A DNA stretch of 64,000 bases from NCBI RefSeq assembly GCF_005938225.1, contig NZ_VCPC01000001.1, positions 558,001-622,000 on the forward strand, in the 5' to 3' direction. This document shows, one piece after another, positions 35,655-44,234 of this stretch. Positions within the stretch are counted from its first letter, which is position 1. Every line of letters begins with the position of its first letter. This DNA is from Arenibacterium halophilum (GTDB lineage: Bacteria; Pseudomonadota; Alphaproteobacteria; Rhodobacterales; Rhodobacteraceae). The position numbers were made by a program, and so were the translations under genes. The notes under the pieces are model-generated. The model ran no database searches. It saw nothing but the letters and a program-made list of their open reading frames with translations, and was not told the DNA's origin.

Positions 35655-36845
35655 TTAGGGTTTTGACGCTGGCTTCCGCCCGACCTTGGGGCCAAGAAGC
35701 CAGGGCGCAACGCGCCAAAGGTAGACAATGAATGCCATAGTCCAGAGGGCGGTGGCAAAGTCGATGCCGTCGAACCTACCAACCTCAGCGCCTTGGCCAG
35801 CCACACGCGCCAAAGTGGCGGCACAGATCAGGGCGAATGCGCCCGTGAGCCAAGGTCCGGCAACCAGGGGACGACCGGTATGCCCCATTGTGGCCCGCAT
35901 CATGACCGCCAGTGTCATCCCCGCGACGGCGCCGATGCCAAGCACGTGGGCACTGGCGGCCGGCCCCAAGAGGCCTGCCGCTCCGGCTCCGATGGACGCA
36001 AAACCCAGCGGCACCATCAGGTATGCGACATGGAGCATCAGAAGAAGCGGCGACCGCCAGGTGGCCAGTCCCCGCCAGCGCAGCAGCCGCATCAGGTGCA
36101 GCAAAGCTGCGGCGCCGCCGAAAAGAACGCTCGCCGCATGAAATGGCGCGATAGCCCAACTGGCAAGTGCGGCGGCACCGATCAGGATGCAGACACCGTC
36201 GAAACGGTTGAACGCAACCGGCATCCGCTCCGACTTGCGTTGGGCAAGCCAGTTCCGCGTGAAGCTTGGCACGATGCGCCCCCCGATCAGCATGATAAGG
36301 AAGATCAGCAGGGCGATCCCCAGCCGACGTCCGATGTCGGACACACCCTGGGTCAACGCCTCAATGTGAAACAGTATATTCGCCCCCCACAGCAGAGACA
36401 CCGGGACGAGCACCTTGAGGTTCTTCCAGTTTCGACCGGCGACGATTTCCCGTGCGATCATCGCCGCGACGGCCAGCAGGAACATCTGGTCGATGATGGC
36501 AGCCCCGACCGGACCGACCGGTAACAGCCCCGCGACACCGGCCCGTCCCGCCAGCCACAGTGCCAATAGCACCGCCAATGGCCAGCCGCGTGTCGGCATC
36601 CGCCCGGTCCAGTTGGGCACGGCTGTGAACAGAAACCCGGCAACCACGGCGGCACCATATCCGAAGATCATTTCGTGGATGTGCCAGTCAGTCGGTGCGA
36701 GGTGGCCGATGATACTGACATCTCCGCGCCAGATCAGCCACCACATCGGGATCACCGCGACGGCAAAGAGACCCGCAAAAAGAAAGAAAGGACGAAAGCC
36801 ATAGCTGAAGAGTGCCGGGCCTTCATAGATTTCGCGCGTTTTCAT
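35655..36845 (-). CDS. nnrS: NnrS family haem-copper membrane protein
   Basis: A 396-residue integral membrane protein with about twelve hydrophobic segments. It starts at MKTREIYEGPALFSYGFRPF, a family-typical N-terminus; the open frame is longer but the extra residues do not fit. NnrS is induced with nitrite and NO reductases and protects against NO-related stress, and it binds haem and copper in some species. Conserved histidines include WHIHEMIFGYGAAVVAGF and MLHVAYLMVPLG. It follows pseudoazurin by 76 bp on the same strand and probably shares its promoter. Confidence 0.92.
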   Translation of the reverse strand: MKTREIYEGPALFSYGFRPFFLFAGLFAVAVIPMWWLIWRGDVSIIGHLAPTDWHIHEMIFGYGAAVVAGFLFTAVPNWTGRMPTRGWPLAVLLALWLAGRAGVAGLLPVGPVGAAIIDQMFLLAVAAMIAREIVAGRNWKNLKVLVPVSLLWGANILFHIEALTQGVSDIGRRLGIALLIFLIMLIGGRIVPSFTRNWLAQRKSERMPVAFNRFDGVCILIGAAALASWAIAPFHAASVLFGGAAALLHLMRLLRWRGLATWRSPLLLMLHVAYLMVPLGFASIGAGAAGLLGPAASAHVLGIGAVAGMTLAVMMRATMGHTGRPLVAGPWLTGAFALICAATLARVAGQGAEVGRFDGIDFATALWTMAFIVYLWRVAPWLLGPKVGRKPASKP

Positions 36846-36868
36846 TGATCTTACCCTTTCAAAGCAAT

Positions 36869-36893
36869 CGGGCGGCACCACTGGCACCGCCCG
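36869..36893 (-). terminator. hairpin between pseudoazurin and nnrS
   Basis: CGGGCGG and CCGCCCG form a 7-bp GC-rich stem around an 11-base loop in the 76-bp gap. The following T-rich stretch is weak, so it may be an attenuating or mRNA-stabilising hairpin rather than a full terminator. Confidence 0.35.
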
Positions 36894-36921
36894 GATCGGT
36901 CATCAGACGCGGGACGCTGCG

Positions 36922-37350
36922 TCATTCGACCTGAGCGATTAGATCAGCCATGCGGCCTTTCGCCTTGCCCTTCTGCTTCACGGCCTCGGCCGCTTCGAGA
37001 TTGACCGCGTCGCCCACTTGGATCAGCGCAACCATCCCCATGGCATAGTGCGGTGTGCACTTGATGCCGTAGATGCCTTCGGCCTCGACGGTTAGGTCGA
37101 ATTCCTCATTGAACTTGGTCTTGAATCCCTCGACCCCGTCGGGAAGCATACCGTCGATATCCTCGACGTTGTGGCCCTTATCGGTCGGAATGAACTTCAC
37201 CACGTCGCCGGGCTGCGCCTTAACGAAGGCAGGCTCAAAGACCATGGCACCTGCCTCGCCTTTATTCAGCATGTGGACCTCGAAGGTCTCGGCACTGGCG
37301 GCACCGGCGGCAAGGGCAAGCGCAGCGGTCATCATCAGTTTCGTAAGCAT
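36922..37350 (-). CDS. pseudoazurin (blue copper electron carrier)
   Basis: A 142-residue periplasmic cupredoxin. The signal peptide is [20 protein letters not shown]. Type-1 copper ligands are His60 (GHNVED), Cys98, His101 and Met106 in [12 protein letters not shown], with the spacing of known pseudoazurins. It carries electrons from the bc1 complex to NirK and possibly NosZ. AAGGA precedes the ATG at 37350. An NnrR-like site is centred about 79 bp upstream. The DNR-type regulator gene is divergent, and nnrS follows. Confidence 0.95.
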   Translation of the reverse strand: MLTKLMMTAALALAAGAASAETFEVHMLNKGEAGAMVFEPAFVKAQPGDVVKFIPTDKGHNVEDIDGMLPDGVEGFKTKFNEEFDLTVEAEGIYGIKCTPHYAMGMVALIQVGDAVNLEAAEAVKQKGKAKGRMADLIAQVE

Positions 37351-37409
37351 CGGAACATCCTTTCGTATCTTGTCCGGTTGCATTCTCTGGCCGCGTTATG
37401 CGTTAAGGT

Positions 37410-37428
37410 GAGCAACCGAACGTTGCTC
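37410..37428. promoter_or_regulatory. inverted repeat before the DNR-type regulator
   Basis: GAGCAAC and GTTGCTC (7-bp arms, 5-bp spacer) lie 25-43 bp before the TTG start of the regulator gene. It differs from the TTGCG-type boxes and could be an autoregulatory site. Confidence 0.45.
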
Positions 37429-37436
37429 TGAAACAA
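37423..37436 (-). promoter_or_regulatory. weak NnrR/DNR-like box for pseudoazurin
   Basis: TTGCTCTGAAACAA fits the outer TTG-N8-CAA pattern but has poor inner symmetry. Its centre is about 79 bp before the pseudoazurin ATG, close to the 74-75 bp spacing at nirK and nosR. Confidence 0.45.
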
Positions 37437-37452
37437 ACTCCGGACCCAAATA

Positions 37453-38148
37453 TTGCCCAAACTCGACGAAAGCCTTCTGAGCGACCTGCCACCCTTCTCC
37501 CTTCTTGAGAGATCCCAGATTCGCGAGGTCCTCGACCACGCGGTGTCACGTCGCTACGAGGAAGGCACTGCGATCTTTCGTGAAGGACACGACGCCGACC
37601 GGTTCTATATGCTGCTCGACGGCTATCTGCGCGTGGTTCGGACAACGCCCGGTGGTGACCAGATCATCGTTCTGCATATTTCGCCCGGTCAGTTGTTCGG
37701 GATAGCCCCGGCCTTGCAGCGCGACACCTACCCGGCAACATCCATCGCTGCTGCCGAGTCGATTGCCCTCTCGTGGCCCGTCAGCCTCTGGTCAGACTTC
37801 ACCACGAACTACCCTGGCTTCGCGACCGAGAGTTACAAGACTCTCGGCCAGCGTTTGGGCCAGATTCAGGATACGCTGACCGAAATGGCTACGCAGGCCG
37901 TGGAGAAACGCGTGGCCTGCGCTCTTTTGCGACTTGTGAACCAAACAGGGCGGAAGACAGAGGGAGGAATCGAAATCGCCTTTCCCGTCACTCGGCACGA
38001 CATATCAGAGATGACCGGCACTACCCTGCACACGGTCAGCCGGTTGCTTTCCGCTTGGCAGAAGGACGGTATTGTGCAGTCGACGCGCAAACACATCGTG
38101 GTCACAGCTCCACACCGTCTTGTTCTTTTAAGCGGCATCGAAGGATAA
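37453..38148 (+). CDS. Crp/Fnr-family regulator of DNR/NnrR type
   Basis: A 231-residue regulator. The cyclic-nucleotide-binding-type beta barrel covers about residues 20-130, followed by a long dimer helix and a C-terminal helix-turn-helix with ISEMTGTTLHTVSRLLSAWQ. There is no N-terminal cysteine cluster, so it is not an oxygen-sensing Fnr; the NO-responsive DNR/NnrR branch fits. The start appears to be TTG at 37453, as no ATG precedes the conserved LLSDLPPFSLLERSQI. It is placed among nor, nir and nos genes and very likely activates them through TTGCG-N4-CGCAA sites. Confidence 0.87.
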   Translation: MPKLDESLLSDLPPFSLLERSQIREVLDHAVSRRYEEGTAIFREGHDADRFYMLLDGYLRVVRTTPGGDQIIVLHISPGQLFGIAPALQRDTYPATSIAAAESIALSWPVSLWSDFTTNYPGFATESYKTLGQRLGQIQDTLTEMATQAVEKRVACALLRLVNQTGRKTEGGIEIAFPVTRHDISEMTGTTLHTVSRLLSAWQKDGIVQSTRKHIVVTAPHRLVLLSGIEG

Positions 38149-38214
38149 CCATCGCTTGAGGACACCGCTCCGAGCATCGCAGGGCGGGATGATCTTAGCG
38201 GGTCGCTCTCTTGG

Positions 38215-38460
38215 TCAATTGTCTGAGCTCAGTTTCCCGTCGCCATCAGCCTGGTCATCGATGCGCGCTGATAACTCTGCCCGAAAAGCGTCTTCGTCCA
38301 GGTCATATTCGAGACACGCATCTGTAATCGCGTGAAAGGGCGCAATCGGACAGCCAGGACACAACATCCTGCGATCAAAAAACACCGATGCAACCTCAGG
38401 CCAGGCCGCAAACAACTCTGACAAGGGCAGATTGGGGTCATCGAAGTCAGGCTTGCTCAT
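38215..38460 (-). CDS. DUF1858-like small protein
   Basis: An 81-residue acidic protein starting MSKPDFDDPNLPLSELFAAW. The motif RRMLCPGCPIAPFHAITDAC is the redox-type CxxC plus His/Cys segment of DUF1858 proteins, related to the N-terminus of the iron-sulfur repair protein ScdA. Such genes often accompany NO-reductase or nitrosative-stress genes. AAAGGA precedes the ATG. It is divergent from norC, and the shared 125-bp promoter region contains the perfect NnrR-like box, so co-regulation is likely. Confidence 0.72.
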   Translation of the reverse strand: MSKPDFDDPNLPLSELFAAWPEVASVFFDRRMLCPGCPIAPFHAITDACLEYDLDEDAFRAELSARIDDQADGDGKLSSDN

Positions 38461-38509
38461 GGCGGGTCCTTTCATACCCGCATGTTGCGCTCACCTTTCG
38501 TCCCGTTCT

Positions 38510-38523
38510 TTGCGATTTCGCAA
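38510..38523. promoter_or_regulatory. NnrR/DNR-like box of the nor operon
   Basis: TTGCGATTTCGCAA is a perfect inverted repeat of TTGCG with a 4-bp spacer, centred about 69 bp before norC and 57 bp before the divergent DUF1858 gene. A second shorter palindrome GCGATATCGC follows at 38530-38539. Confidence 0.8.
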
Positions 38524-38585
38524 CAAGTGGCGATATCGCAGCCAATAGACATCCGGTATCCGCAACAATTTGTCGGGACCGCGAC

Positions 38586-39038
38586 ATGTCAGAAATACTC
38601 ACCAAATCGCGGGCCAGGAACGTGTTCTACGGGGGATCCATCTTCTTCGTCGTCGTGTTCGTGGCCCTGACGGCGCAGAGCCACCGTCACATCGTGGACA
38701 AGGCCACGGCCGGAATGCCCCTCACCGAAGAGGTTCGGCTGGGCAAGCACGTCTGGGAACGCAACTCCTGCATCAACTGCCACACGCTGCACGGCGAGGG
38801 CGCCTACTTCGCGCCCGAGGTCGGCAACGTGATGACGAGGTGGGGCGCGCAGGACGACCCCGAACTCGCATACGAAATGCTGGACGGATGGATGCAGGCG
38901 CAGCCTTCGGGCATCGAGGGCCGCCGCCAGATGCCGCATTTCGAGATCACCGAGGAGGAGATGCGCGCGCTCGCCGAATTCCTCCGGTGGGCCGATCAGA
39001 CCGACACCCAGAACTGGCCGCCGAACGACGCCGGCTGA
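38586..39038 (+). CDS. norC: nitric oxide reductase cytochrome c subunit
   Basis: A 150-residue membrane-anchored cytochrome c. One transmembrane helix lies at about residues 14-31. The haem c motif is CINCH at 62-66 and a late RRQMPHF supplies the Met axial ligand. NorC takes electrons from periplasmic cytochromes or cupredoxins and passes them to NorB. It is first in a norCBQD operon and is preceded by a perfect NnrR-like palindrome. norB starts 21 bp later. Confidence 0.96.
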   Translation: MSEILTKSRARNVFYGGSIFFVVVFVALTAQSHRHIVDKATAGMPLTEEVRLGKHVWERNSCINCHTLHGEGAYFAPEVGNVMTRWGAQDDPELAYEMLDGWMQAQPSGIEGRRQMPHFEITEEEMRALAEFLRWADQTDTQNWPPNDAG

Positions 39039-39059
39039 TCGAGGGACAGGAGAAAAATC

Positions 39060-40415
39060 ATGAAATACCAATCGCAAAAGGTGGCCTACGCCTACTTCCT
39101 CGTGGCCATGGCCCTCTTCGGCATTCAGGTGCTGGGCGGGCTTCTCGCTGGCTGGATCTACGTGTCCCCGAACACGCTGAGTGAAATTCTGCCGTTCAAC
39201 GTCATCCGCATGATCCATACCAACGCGCTGATCGTCTGGCTGCTGCTCGGCTTCTTCGGCGCGGCCTATTACCTCGTCCCCGAGGAAAGCGAGCGCGAGA
39301 TCTTCTCGGTCAAGCTCGCCTACATCCAGCTGGCGATCCTCGTGGTCGGCACGCTCGGCGCCGTCGGCTCTTACCTTGTCGGCATCCACGGCGGGCGCGA
39401 GTTCCTCGAACAGCCGCTCTGGGTCAAGTTCGGCATCCTCGTCGCCGCCGTGATCTTCCTCGTCAACGTCTCGCTGACCTTCCTCGCAGGGCGCAAGACA
39501 GCGATCACCAACATCCTGATGATGGGCCTCTGGCTGCTCTGCCTGCTCTGGGTCTTCGCCTTCATCAACCCCGACAACCTGTCGCTCGACAAGATGTATT
39601 GGTGGATGGTCGTGCACCTCTGGGTCGAGGCGACCTGGGAGCTCGTCATGGCCGCGATCCTCGGCTTCCTGATGCTGAAACTCACGGGCGTCGATCGCGA
39701 GGTGATCGAGAAATGGCTCTACGTCATCGTCGCCACGGCGCTCTTCTCGGGCATCCTCGGAACCGGTCACCACTTCTACTGGATCGGAACGCCGGGCTAC
39801 TGGCAGTGGATCGGATCGATCTTCTCGACCTTCGAGGTGGTCCCCTTCTTCGCCATGATGTCCTTCGCCTTCGTGATGGTCTGGAAGGGCCGCAAGAACC
39901 ACCCGAACAAGGCCGCGCTTCTGTGGTCGCTCGGGTCCTCCACCGTGGCCTTCTTCGGCGCGGGTGTCTGGGGCTTCCTGCACACGCTGCACGGTGTGAA
40001 CTTCTACACCCACGGCACGCAGATCACCGCCGCCCACGGGCACCTGGCCTTCTACGGCGCCTACGTGGCCCTCAACCTCGCGATGTTCAGCTATGCGATG
40101 CCGCTGCTGCGGAACCGCGCGCCCTACAACCAGGTGCTCAACATGGCGAGCTTCTGGCTGATGACCGGCGGGATGGCCTTCATGACCTTCACGCTGACCT
40201 TCGCGGGCACGATCCAGACGCACATGCAGCGGATCGTGGGCGACTACTACATGGACGTCCAGGACCAGCTTGGCCTCTTCTACCTGATGCGCTTCGGCTC
40301 GGGTGTGGCGGTGGTCCTCGGTGCGCTCCTCTTCATCTACTCCATGCTCGTGGTGCGCCGCGAGGTGGTCAAACCCGGCCCCGCCATCAAGGACGCGGCC
40401 GTTCCGGGAGAGTGA
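39060..40415 (+). CDS. norB: nitric oxide reductase catalytic subunit
   Basis: A 451-residue protein with twelve transmembrane helices of the haem-copper oxidase superfamily, reducing 2 NO to N2O. Metal ligands are visible in RMIHTNALIVWLL, HLWVEATWELVMAAI (with the Glu typical of NorB), LGTGHHFYWIG (two His) and ITAAHGHLAFYGAYVAL. GACAGGAG precedes the ATG. It lacks the N-terminal quinol-oxidising extension of qNor, which agrees with a separate NorC. Confidence 0.97.
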   Translation: MKYQSQKVAYAYFLVAMALFGIQVLGGLLAGWIYVSPNTLSEILPFNVIRMIHTNALIVWLLLGFFGAAYYLVPEESEREIFSVKLAYIQLAILVVGTLGAVGSYLVGIHGGREFLEQPLWVKFGILVAAVIFLVNVSLTFLAGRKTAITNILMMGLWLLCLLWVFAFINPDNLSLDKMYWWMVVHLWVEATWELVMAAILGFLMLKLTGVDREVIEKWLYVIVATALFSGILGTGHHFYWIGTPGYWQWIGSIFSTFEVVPFFAMMSFAFVMVWKGRKNHPNKAALLWSLGSSTVAFFGAGVWGFLHTLHGVNFYTHGTQITAAHGHLAFYGAYVALNLAMFSYAMPLLRNRAPYNQVLNMASFWLMTGGMAFMTFTLTFAGTIQTHMQRIVGDYYMDVQDQLGLFYLMRFGSGVAVVLGALLFIYSMLVVRREVVKPGPAIKDAAVPGE

Positions 40416-40419
40416 TCCG

Positions 40420-41214
40420 ATGAAAGACCTGCATAACTCCGACCTGCCGTTCTACCAGCCCGTCGCCGATGAATGCGCGGTGTTCGAGACGGCCCATGCC
40501 AACGCTCTGCCCCTTCTTCTGAAGGGGCCGACCGGCTGCGGCAAGACGCGCTTCGTGGAACACATGGCCGCGCGTCTGGACCTGCCGCTGCACACCGTGG
40601 CCTGCCATGACGACCTCAGCGCCGCCGACCTGATCGGCCGCTACCTGTTGAAAGGGGGTGAAACCGTCTGGGTCGACGGGCCCCTGACCCGGGCGGTGCG
40701 CGAAGGCGGCATCTGCTACCTCGACGAGGTGGTGGAGGCCCGCAAGGACGTCACCGTCGTCCTGCACCCGCTGACCGATGACCGCCGTCGGCTGGTCATC
40801 GACAAGACGGGCGAGGAACTGGTGGCGCCCGACAGCTTCATGCTCGTCGCCAGCTACAACCCCGGCTACCAGAACATCCTGAAAAAGCTGAAGCCCTCGA
40901 CCCGGCAGCGCTTCGTCTCCGTCGGGTTCGACTTCCCGACACCGGAGGTCGAGGTGCCCGTGGTGATCCGCGAAAGCGGGCTGGACGAGGACAGGACCAA
41001 GGCCTTGGTCCGGCTGGCGGGCGGTATCCGCAACCTCTCGGGCATGGACCTTGAGGAAGGGGTATCCACCCGCCTGCTGATCTACGCCGCCACGATGATT
41101 GCCAAGGGGATGCCCGTCGACCGGGCCCTTCAGGCCGCGATCATCGAACCGCTCAGCGATGAGCCGGACGTTCAACAGGCCCTGCGCGATATCGCCAGCG
41201 CCGTATTCGGGTGA
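40420..41214 (+). CDS. norQ: MoxR-type AAA+ ATPase for NO reductase activation
   Basis: A 264-residue AAA+ protein of the NirQ/NorQ family. Walker A is GPTGCGKT at residues 36-43, Walker B GGICYLDEVVEARKDVT, and sensor regions follow. It works with NorD to insert the non-haem iron into NorB. It starts 4 bp after norB and ends 4 bp before norD, so the genes are tightly coupled. Confidence 0.95.
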   Translation: MKDLHNSDLPFYQPVADECAVFETAHANALPLLLKGPTGCGKTRFVEHMAARLDLPLHTVACHDDLSAADLIGRYLLKGGETVWVDGPLTRAVREGGICYLDEVVEARKDVTVVLHPLTDDRRRLVIDKTGEELVAPDSFMLVASYNPGYQNILKKLKPSTRQRFVSVGFDFPTPEVEVPVVIRESGLDEDRTKALVRLAGGIRNLSGMDLEEGVSTRLLIYAATMIAKGMPVDRALQAAIIEPLSDEPDVQQALRDIASAVFG

Positions 41215-41218
41215 TGCC

Positions 41219-43093
41219 ATGATCCACGTTCTCGACCTCATGGAGCCGGAGGAAACTGTCGGTAACCTCTGGCACGACATGGCGACGCGCAAGGCCGCAA
41301 AGGATGCCGAGCGCGCCGTCACATTCGACGCCATGCGCCCCAGCCTTGCCGCACTCTTCCGGGCACTCGGTGGCCCGGCGGGGGTCGAGATCGTGGCATC
41401 GCCCCTCGCCTCCTCCGACCACCGGCCCGGCCTGTTCCGCCGGGTCGGCACCCCGCGCGAGATGGTGCATGTGGCGGACTTCGACGGTGACCGGCTGCGG
41501 TTGCCGCCGGTGATGGACTGCTTTTCCACACGGGAGCTGAACCGCGCCGCCTATCTCTGGCTTGCCTCTATTGCAGCCTTTGCCACGGTGCCCGCGCGAC
41601 TGGCCGACCCCTACCGCAACGACCTCGCCCAGGTTGCGGCCAACGAAGCTGCCATGGACCGCGCCTTCCGCGCCTGCCCCGGCCTTCAGGCGGACTACCG
41701 CGCCCTCTGCCTCGAAACCTGCGCCTTACGCAAACGCGGCGCCCTGCCCCGGCACGAAGCCTCGGTCGAGCTGATGATCCTCGATCAGATCGGCTGTCAG
41801 CGCGGCGGGATCGAGGAAATCGACACCCCCGCCCCGCGCGGCTACCGCAGTTATGCCCCGGTGCCGATCTGGCTGCGGTTCCTGCCGCGGACCACCGGCA
41901 AGGGCGCGGCGGACACAGCCGAGGAACCCGACCAGAACCCCGCCTTTGCCGTGCCCAGCCGGAAAGAGGCGAAGCGCGAAGACCGCGATCAGGCCGACCG
42001 CAACGACGGCTTCATCATCCACCGGTTCGAAACGATCATGTCCTGGGCCGAAAGCCTGAACATCAACCGCATGGTCGATGACGACGATCAGGACAACGCC
42101 GCAAAGGCGGCAGAGGATCAGGACCACCTGACATTCTCGGAGAACATGAAGCGCGCCGCGACCCGTCTGCGTCTGTCGCTGGACCTGTCGCCGCAGGACG
42201 CCGATCACGAGATGCTGGCAGGCAAGTTCACCTACCCGGAATGGAACCGCCGCACCGGCGATTACATGCCCGGCCATACCCGCGTGCTGGAGGCGCCCGC
42301 GAAGCCGCGCGCCGAATACGCCCCCGACCCGCGCCTCGTCGCCCGGGTCAAACGCCAGTTCGCCCCGCTGCATCCGCGCCGCGTCGTCCTGCCCCGTCAG
42401 ATCGACGGTGAGGATCTCGACCTCGACGCGCTTGTCACTTCGCGCACCGACATCGCCTCCGGGCAGGAAGGGTCCGACCGGGTCTGGCAGGCTGGACGTC
42501 CCATGGCCCGCGACCTGAGCGTCGCGATCCTGATGGACTGCTCCCGCTCGACCGAGGCCGCAATCGGCGACACCTCGGTCATCGAGGTCGCCCGCGAAGC
42601 CCTGTCCTCGCTGGCCGAAGGGATCGACACCGCCGGCGATCGGCTTGGCATCTGGGGCTTTTCCTCGCTTCGCCGCGACCGTGTCTTCCTGCACCGGGCC
42701 AAGACCTTCGAGGAACCGATGTCCGGCGACGTCACCGCCCGCATCGGCGGTCTGACCCCCGGCCATTACACCAGGCTCGGCGCCGCGATCCGCCATGTCT
42801 CGGCCCAGCTCGCCGAAGAAGGTGCGACCCGCCGCCTGCTGCTGGTGCTGACCGACGGCAAACCCAACGACCTCGACCACTACGAGGGTCAGCACGGGAT
42901 CGAGGACAGCCGCATGGCCGTCCGCGAGGCACGCGCCCTCGGACAGGCGGTGCATGGCGTCATCGTCGATCAGGACGGCCAGGACTGGTTCGCCCGCATC
43001 TTCGGACGCGCCGGCTTCACCCTGCTGCCGCATCCCGAACGCCTGCCCCGCGCCCTGCCCGAGATCTATCAAACCCTGACCATGGAGAGCTGA
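41219..43093 (+). CDS. norD: NorD, VWA-domain activator of NO reductase
   Basis: A 624-residue cytosolic protein with a C-terminal von Willebrand A domain. LSVAILMDCSRSTEAA contains the D-x-S-x-S metal site at about residues 430-445, and VLTDGKPNDLDHYEGQHG lies further on. The N-terminal 400 residues are charged and poorly conserved. It partners NorQ in NorB maturation. The start is set 4 bp after norQ. Length is normal for the family. Confidence 0.94.
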   Translation: MIHVLDLMEPEETVGNLWHDMATRKAAKDAERAVTFDAMRPSLAALFRALGGPAGVEIVASPLASSDHRPGLFRRVGTPREMVHVADFDGDRLRLPPVMDCFSTRELNRAAYLWLASIAAFATVPARLADPYRNDLAQVAANEAAMDRAFRACPGLQADYRALCLETCALRKRGALPRHEASVELMILDQIGCQRGGIEEIDTPAPRGYRSYAPVPIWLRFLPRTTGKGAADTAEEPDQNPAFAVPSRKEAKREDRDQADRNDGFIIHRFETIMSWAESLNINRMVDDDDQDNAAKAAEDQDHLTFSENMKRAATRLRLSLDLSPQDADHEMLAGKFTYPEWNRRTGDYMPGHTRVLEAPAKPRAEYAPDPRLVARVKRQFAPLHPRRVVLPRQIDGEDLDLDALVTSRTDIASGQEGSDRVWQAGRPMARDLSVAILMDCSRSTEAAIGDTSVIEVAREALSSLAEGIDTAGDRLGIWGFSSLRRDRVFLHRAKTFEEPMSGDVTARIGGLTPGHYTRLGAAIRHVSAQLAEEGATRRLLLVLTDGKPNDLDHYEGQHGIEDSRMAVREARALGQAVHGVIVDQDGQDWFARIFGRAGFTLLPHPERLPRALPEIYQTLTMES

Positions 43094-43094
43094 G

Positions 43095-43280
43095 ATGAAA
43101 CGCATCCTCGCCATCGCCCCGTATCTTGCCCTGACCCTGCCCACCACCGCGCTGGCGGAAGCATTCGAAAGGCCCATTCCACAGCCCCAGACCCACGTCG
43201 CCGAGTTCTGGTTCCTTGTCGGCTCGGTCGCGCTCGTCCTGTCGTTGGTCGCCGTGCAGATGCTGGTGAGCCGGAGATGA
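43095..43280 (+). CDS. 61-residue membrane protein in the nor operon
   Basis: A protein starting MKRILAIAPYLALTLPTTAL, a signal-like first helix, with a second hydrophobic helix EFWFLVGSVALVLSLVAVQM near the C-terminus. The ATG follows the norD stop by 1 bp and the stop overlaps the next gene (ATGA). Small one- or two-helix proteins at this place exist in other nor operons. The canonical norE (cytochrome oxidase subunit III-like) is absent. The role is unknown, possibly assembly or stability of NorCB. Confidence 0.68.
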   Translation: MKRILAIAPYLALTLPTTALAEAFERPIPQPQTHVAEFWFLVGSVALVLSLVAVQMLVSRR

Positions 43281-43492
43281 GACCCTCACCGAAGCTCTTC
43301 GCCGCGCTCTACCCCTTCGGGGCCGGGGCCATGGGGGTGAACCTCTTCTTCGCCTCGCTCATCGGGTCATGGATGGGCTTGCCCGTGCTGACGCCCTGGC
43401 AATCCGTAGCCGGGGGGCTGGTCATCGGCCTGCCCGCGACCTACGCCTTTGCCTGTCACATCGTGCGACTGATTGAGAAAGCCGAAAGCTGA
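43277..43492 (+). CDS. 71-residue two-helix membrane protein, NorF-like position
   Basis: It has two transmembrane segments (about 10-33 and 40-63) and a short basic and acidic tail. It overlaps both neighbours by ATGA, so it is translated with the 61-residue protein and nnrU. In size and topology it resembles NorF of Paracoccus, but I cannot confirm similarity from sequence alone. Confidence 0.65.
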   Translation: MRPSPKLFAALYPFGAGAMGVNLFFASLIGSWMGLPVLTPWQSVAGGLVIGLPATYAFACHIVRLIEKAES

Positions 43493-44184
43493 TGACCGGA
43501 TGGACGGAATACACGCTCGCACTGGCGATCTTCGTCGCCAGCCATTTTCTGCCGCGCATCGGCGGCCTGCGCGACAGGCTGATCGGCACGGTCGGGCGGC
43601 GCGTGTATTTCTCAGCCTACGGGCTGCTGTCCTTCGCTCTGCTCGTCTGGGTCATCGTCGCGGCGGGCCGGGCGCCCTATGTCGAACTCTGGCCACAGGT
43701 GCCCTGGACGAGGTGGGTGCCCAATATCGCGATGCCCGTTGCCATGGTGCTGGTTGCCTGCGGCTTCGGTCTGCGGAACCCTTTCACGCTTGGCGGCAAG
43801 CGAAACGCCATCGCCAATCCCAACGGGCCGGGTTTCGCAGCCATTACCCGGCACCCGCTGTTCCTCGCCCTGGCGATTTGGGCCGGGGCGCATCTCGTGC
43901 CGAACGGAGACCTCGCCCATGTGATCCTCTTCGGCAGCTTCAGCCTAATGGCGCTTGCCGCCATTCCCGCCTTCGACGCGAAAGCCCGCCGTTCACTCAG
44001 TGCCGAAGCCACGGCATTCTTCAAGGCCACAGCAACATTCTCTCTACGCCCCCTGACCGACCGAGCATGGCTCCGCGACAACGAACGCCCGCTGACAATC
44101 CGGGCCACCATCGGCCTGCTGATCTGGGTCGCCGCCCTTCACCTGCACGGATCCTTGATCGGCGCATCGCCCTTTCCGTTCTGA
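43492..44184 (+). CDS. nnrU: NnrU family membrane protein
   Basis: A 230-residue integral membrane protein with about six hydrophobic helices. The signature ITRHPLFLALAIWAGAHLVP and the preceding GKRNAIANPNGPG belong to the NnrU/isoprenylcysteine-methyltransferase-like group. NnrU is needed for nitrite and NO reductase expression or activity in Rhodobacter and Paracoccus relatives, by an unknown mechanism. The start overlaps the previous stop (ATGA). Confidence 0.93.
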   Translation: MTGWTEYTLALAIFVASHFLPRIGGLRDRLIGTVGRRVYFSAYGLLSFALLVWVIVAAGRAPYVELWPQVPWTRWVPNIAMPVAMVLVACGFGLRNPFTLGGKRNAIANPNGPGFAAITRHPLFLALAIWAGAHLVPNGDLAHVILFGSFSLMALAAIPAFDAKARRSLSAEATAFFKATATFSLRPLTDRAWLRDNERPLTIRATIGLLIWVAALHLHGSLIGASPFPF

Positions 44185-44186
44185 GC

Positions 44187-44200
44187 TTGATCCTGCGCAA
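44187..44200 (+). promoter_or_regulatory. hybrid Fnr/NnrR-like box of hemN
   Basis: TTGATCCTGCGCAA combines an Fnr-type left half (TTGAT) with an NnrR-type right half (CGCAA). Its centre is 41.5 bp before the hemN ATG, the distance expected between such a box and a transcription start. Confidence 0.6.
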
Positions 44201-44234
44201 AGTTCACGTCTCGGAAAAGGCACATACGGGGCGT

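Noticed and set aside
35318-35824. 168-codon minus-strand open frame at the island edge
   Set aside because: Its first part is a shadow of nnrS in another frame and the rest lacks a start and any recognisable domain.
38589-40223. 544-codon minus-strand open frame
   Set aside because: It is antisense to norC and norB and composed mainly of charged low-complexity sequence.
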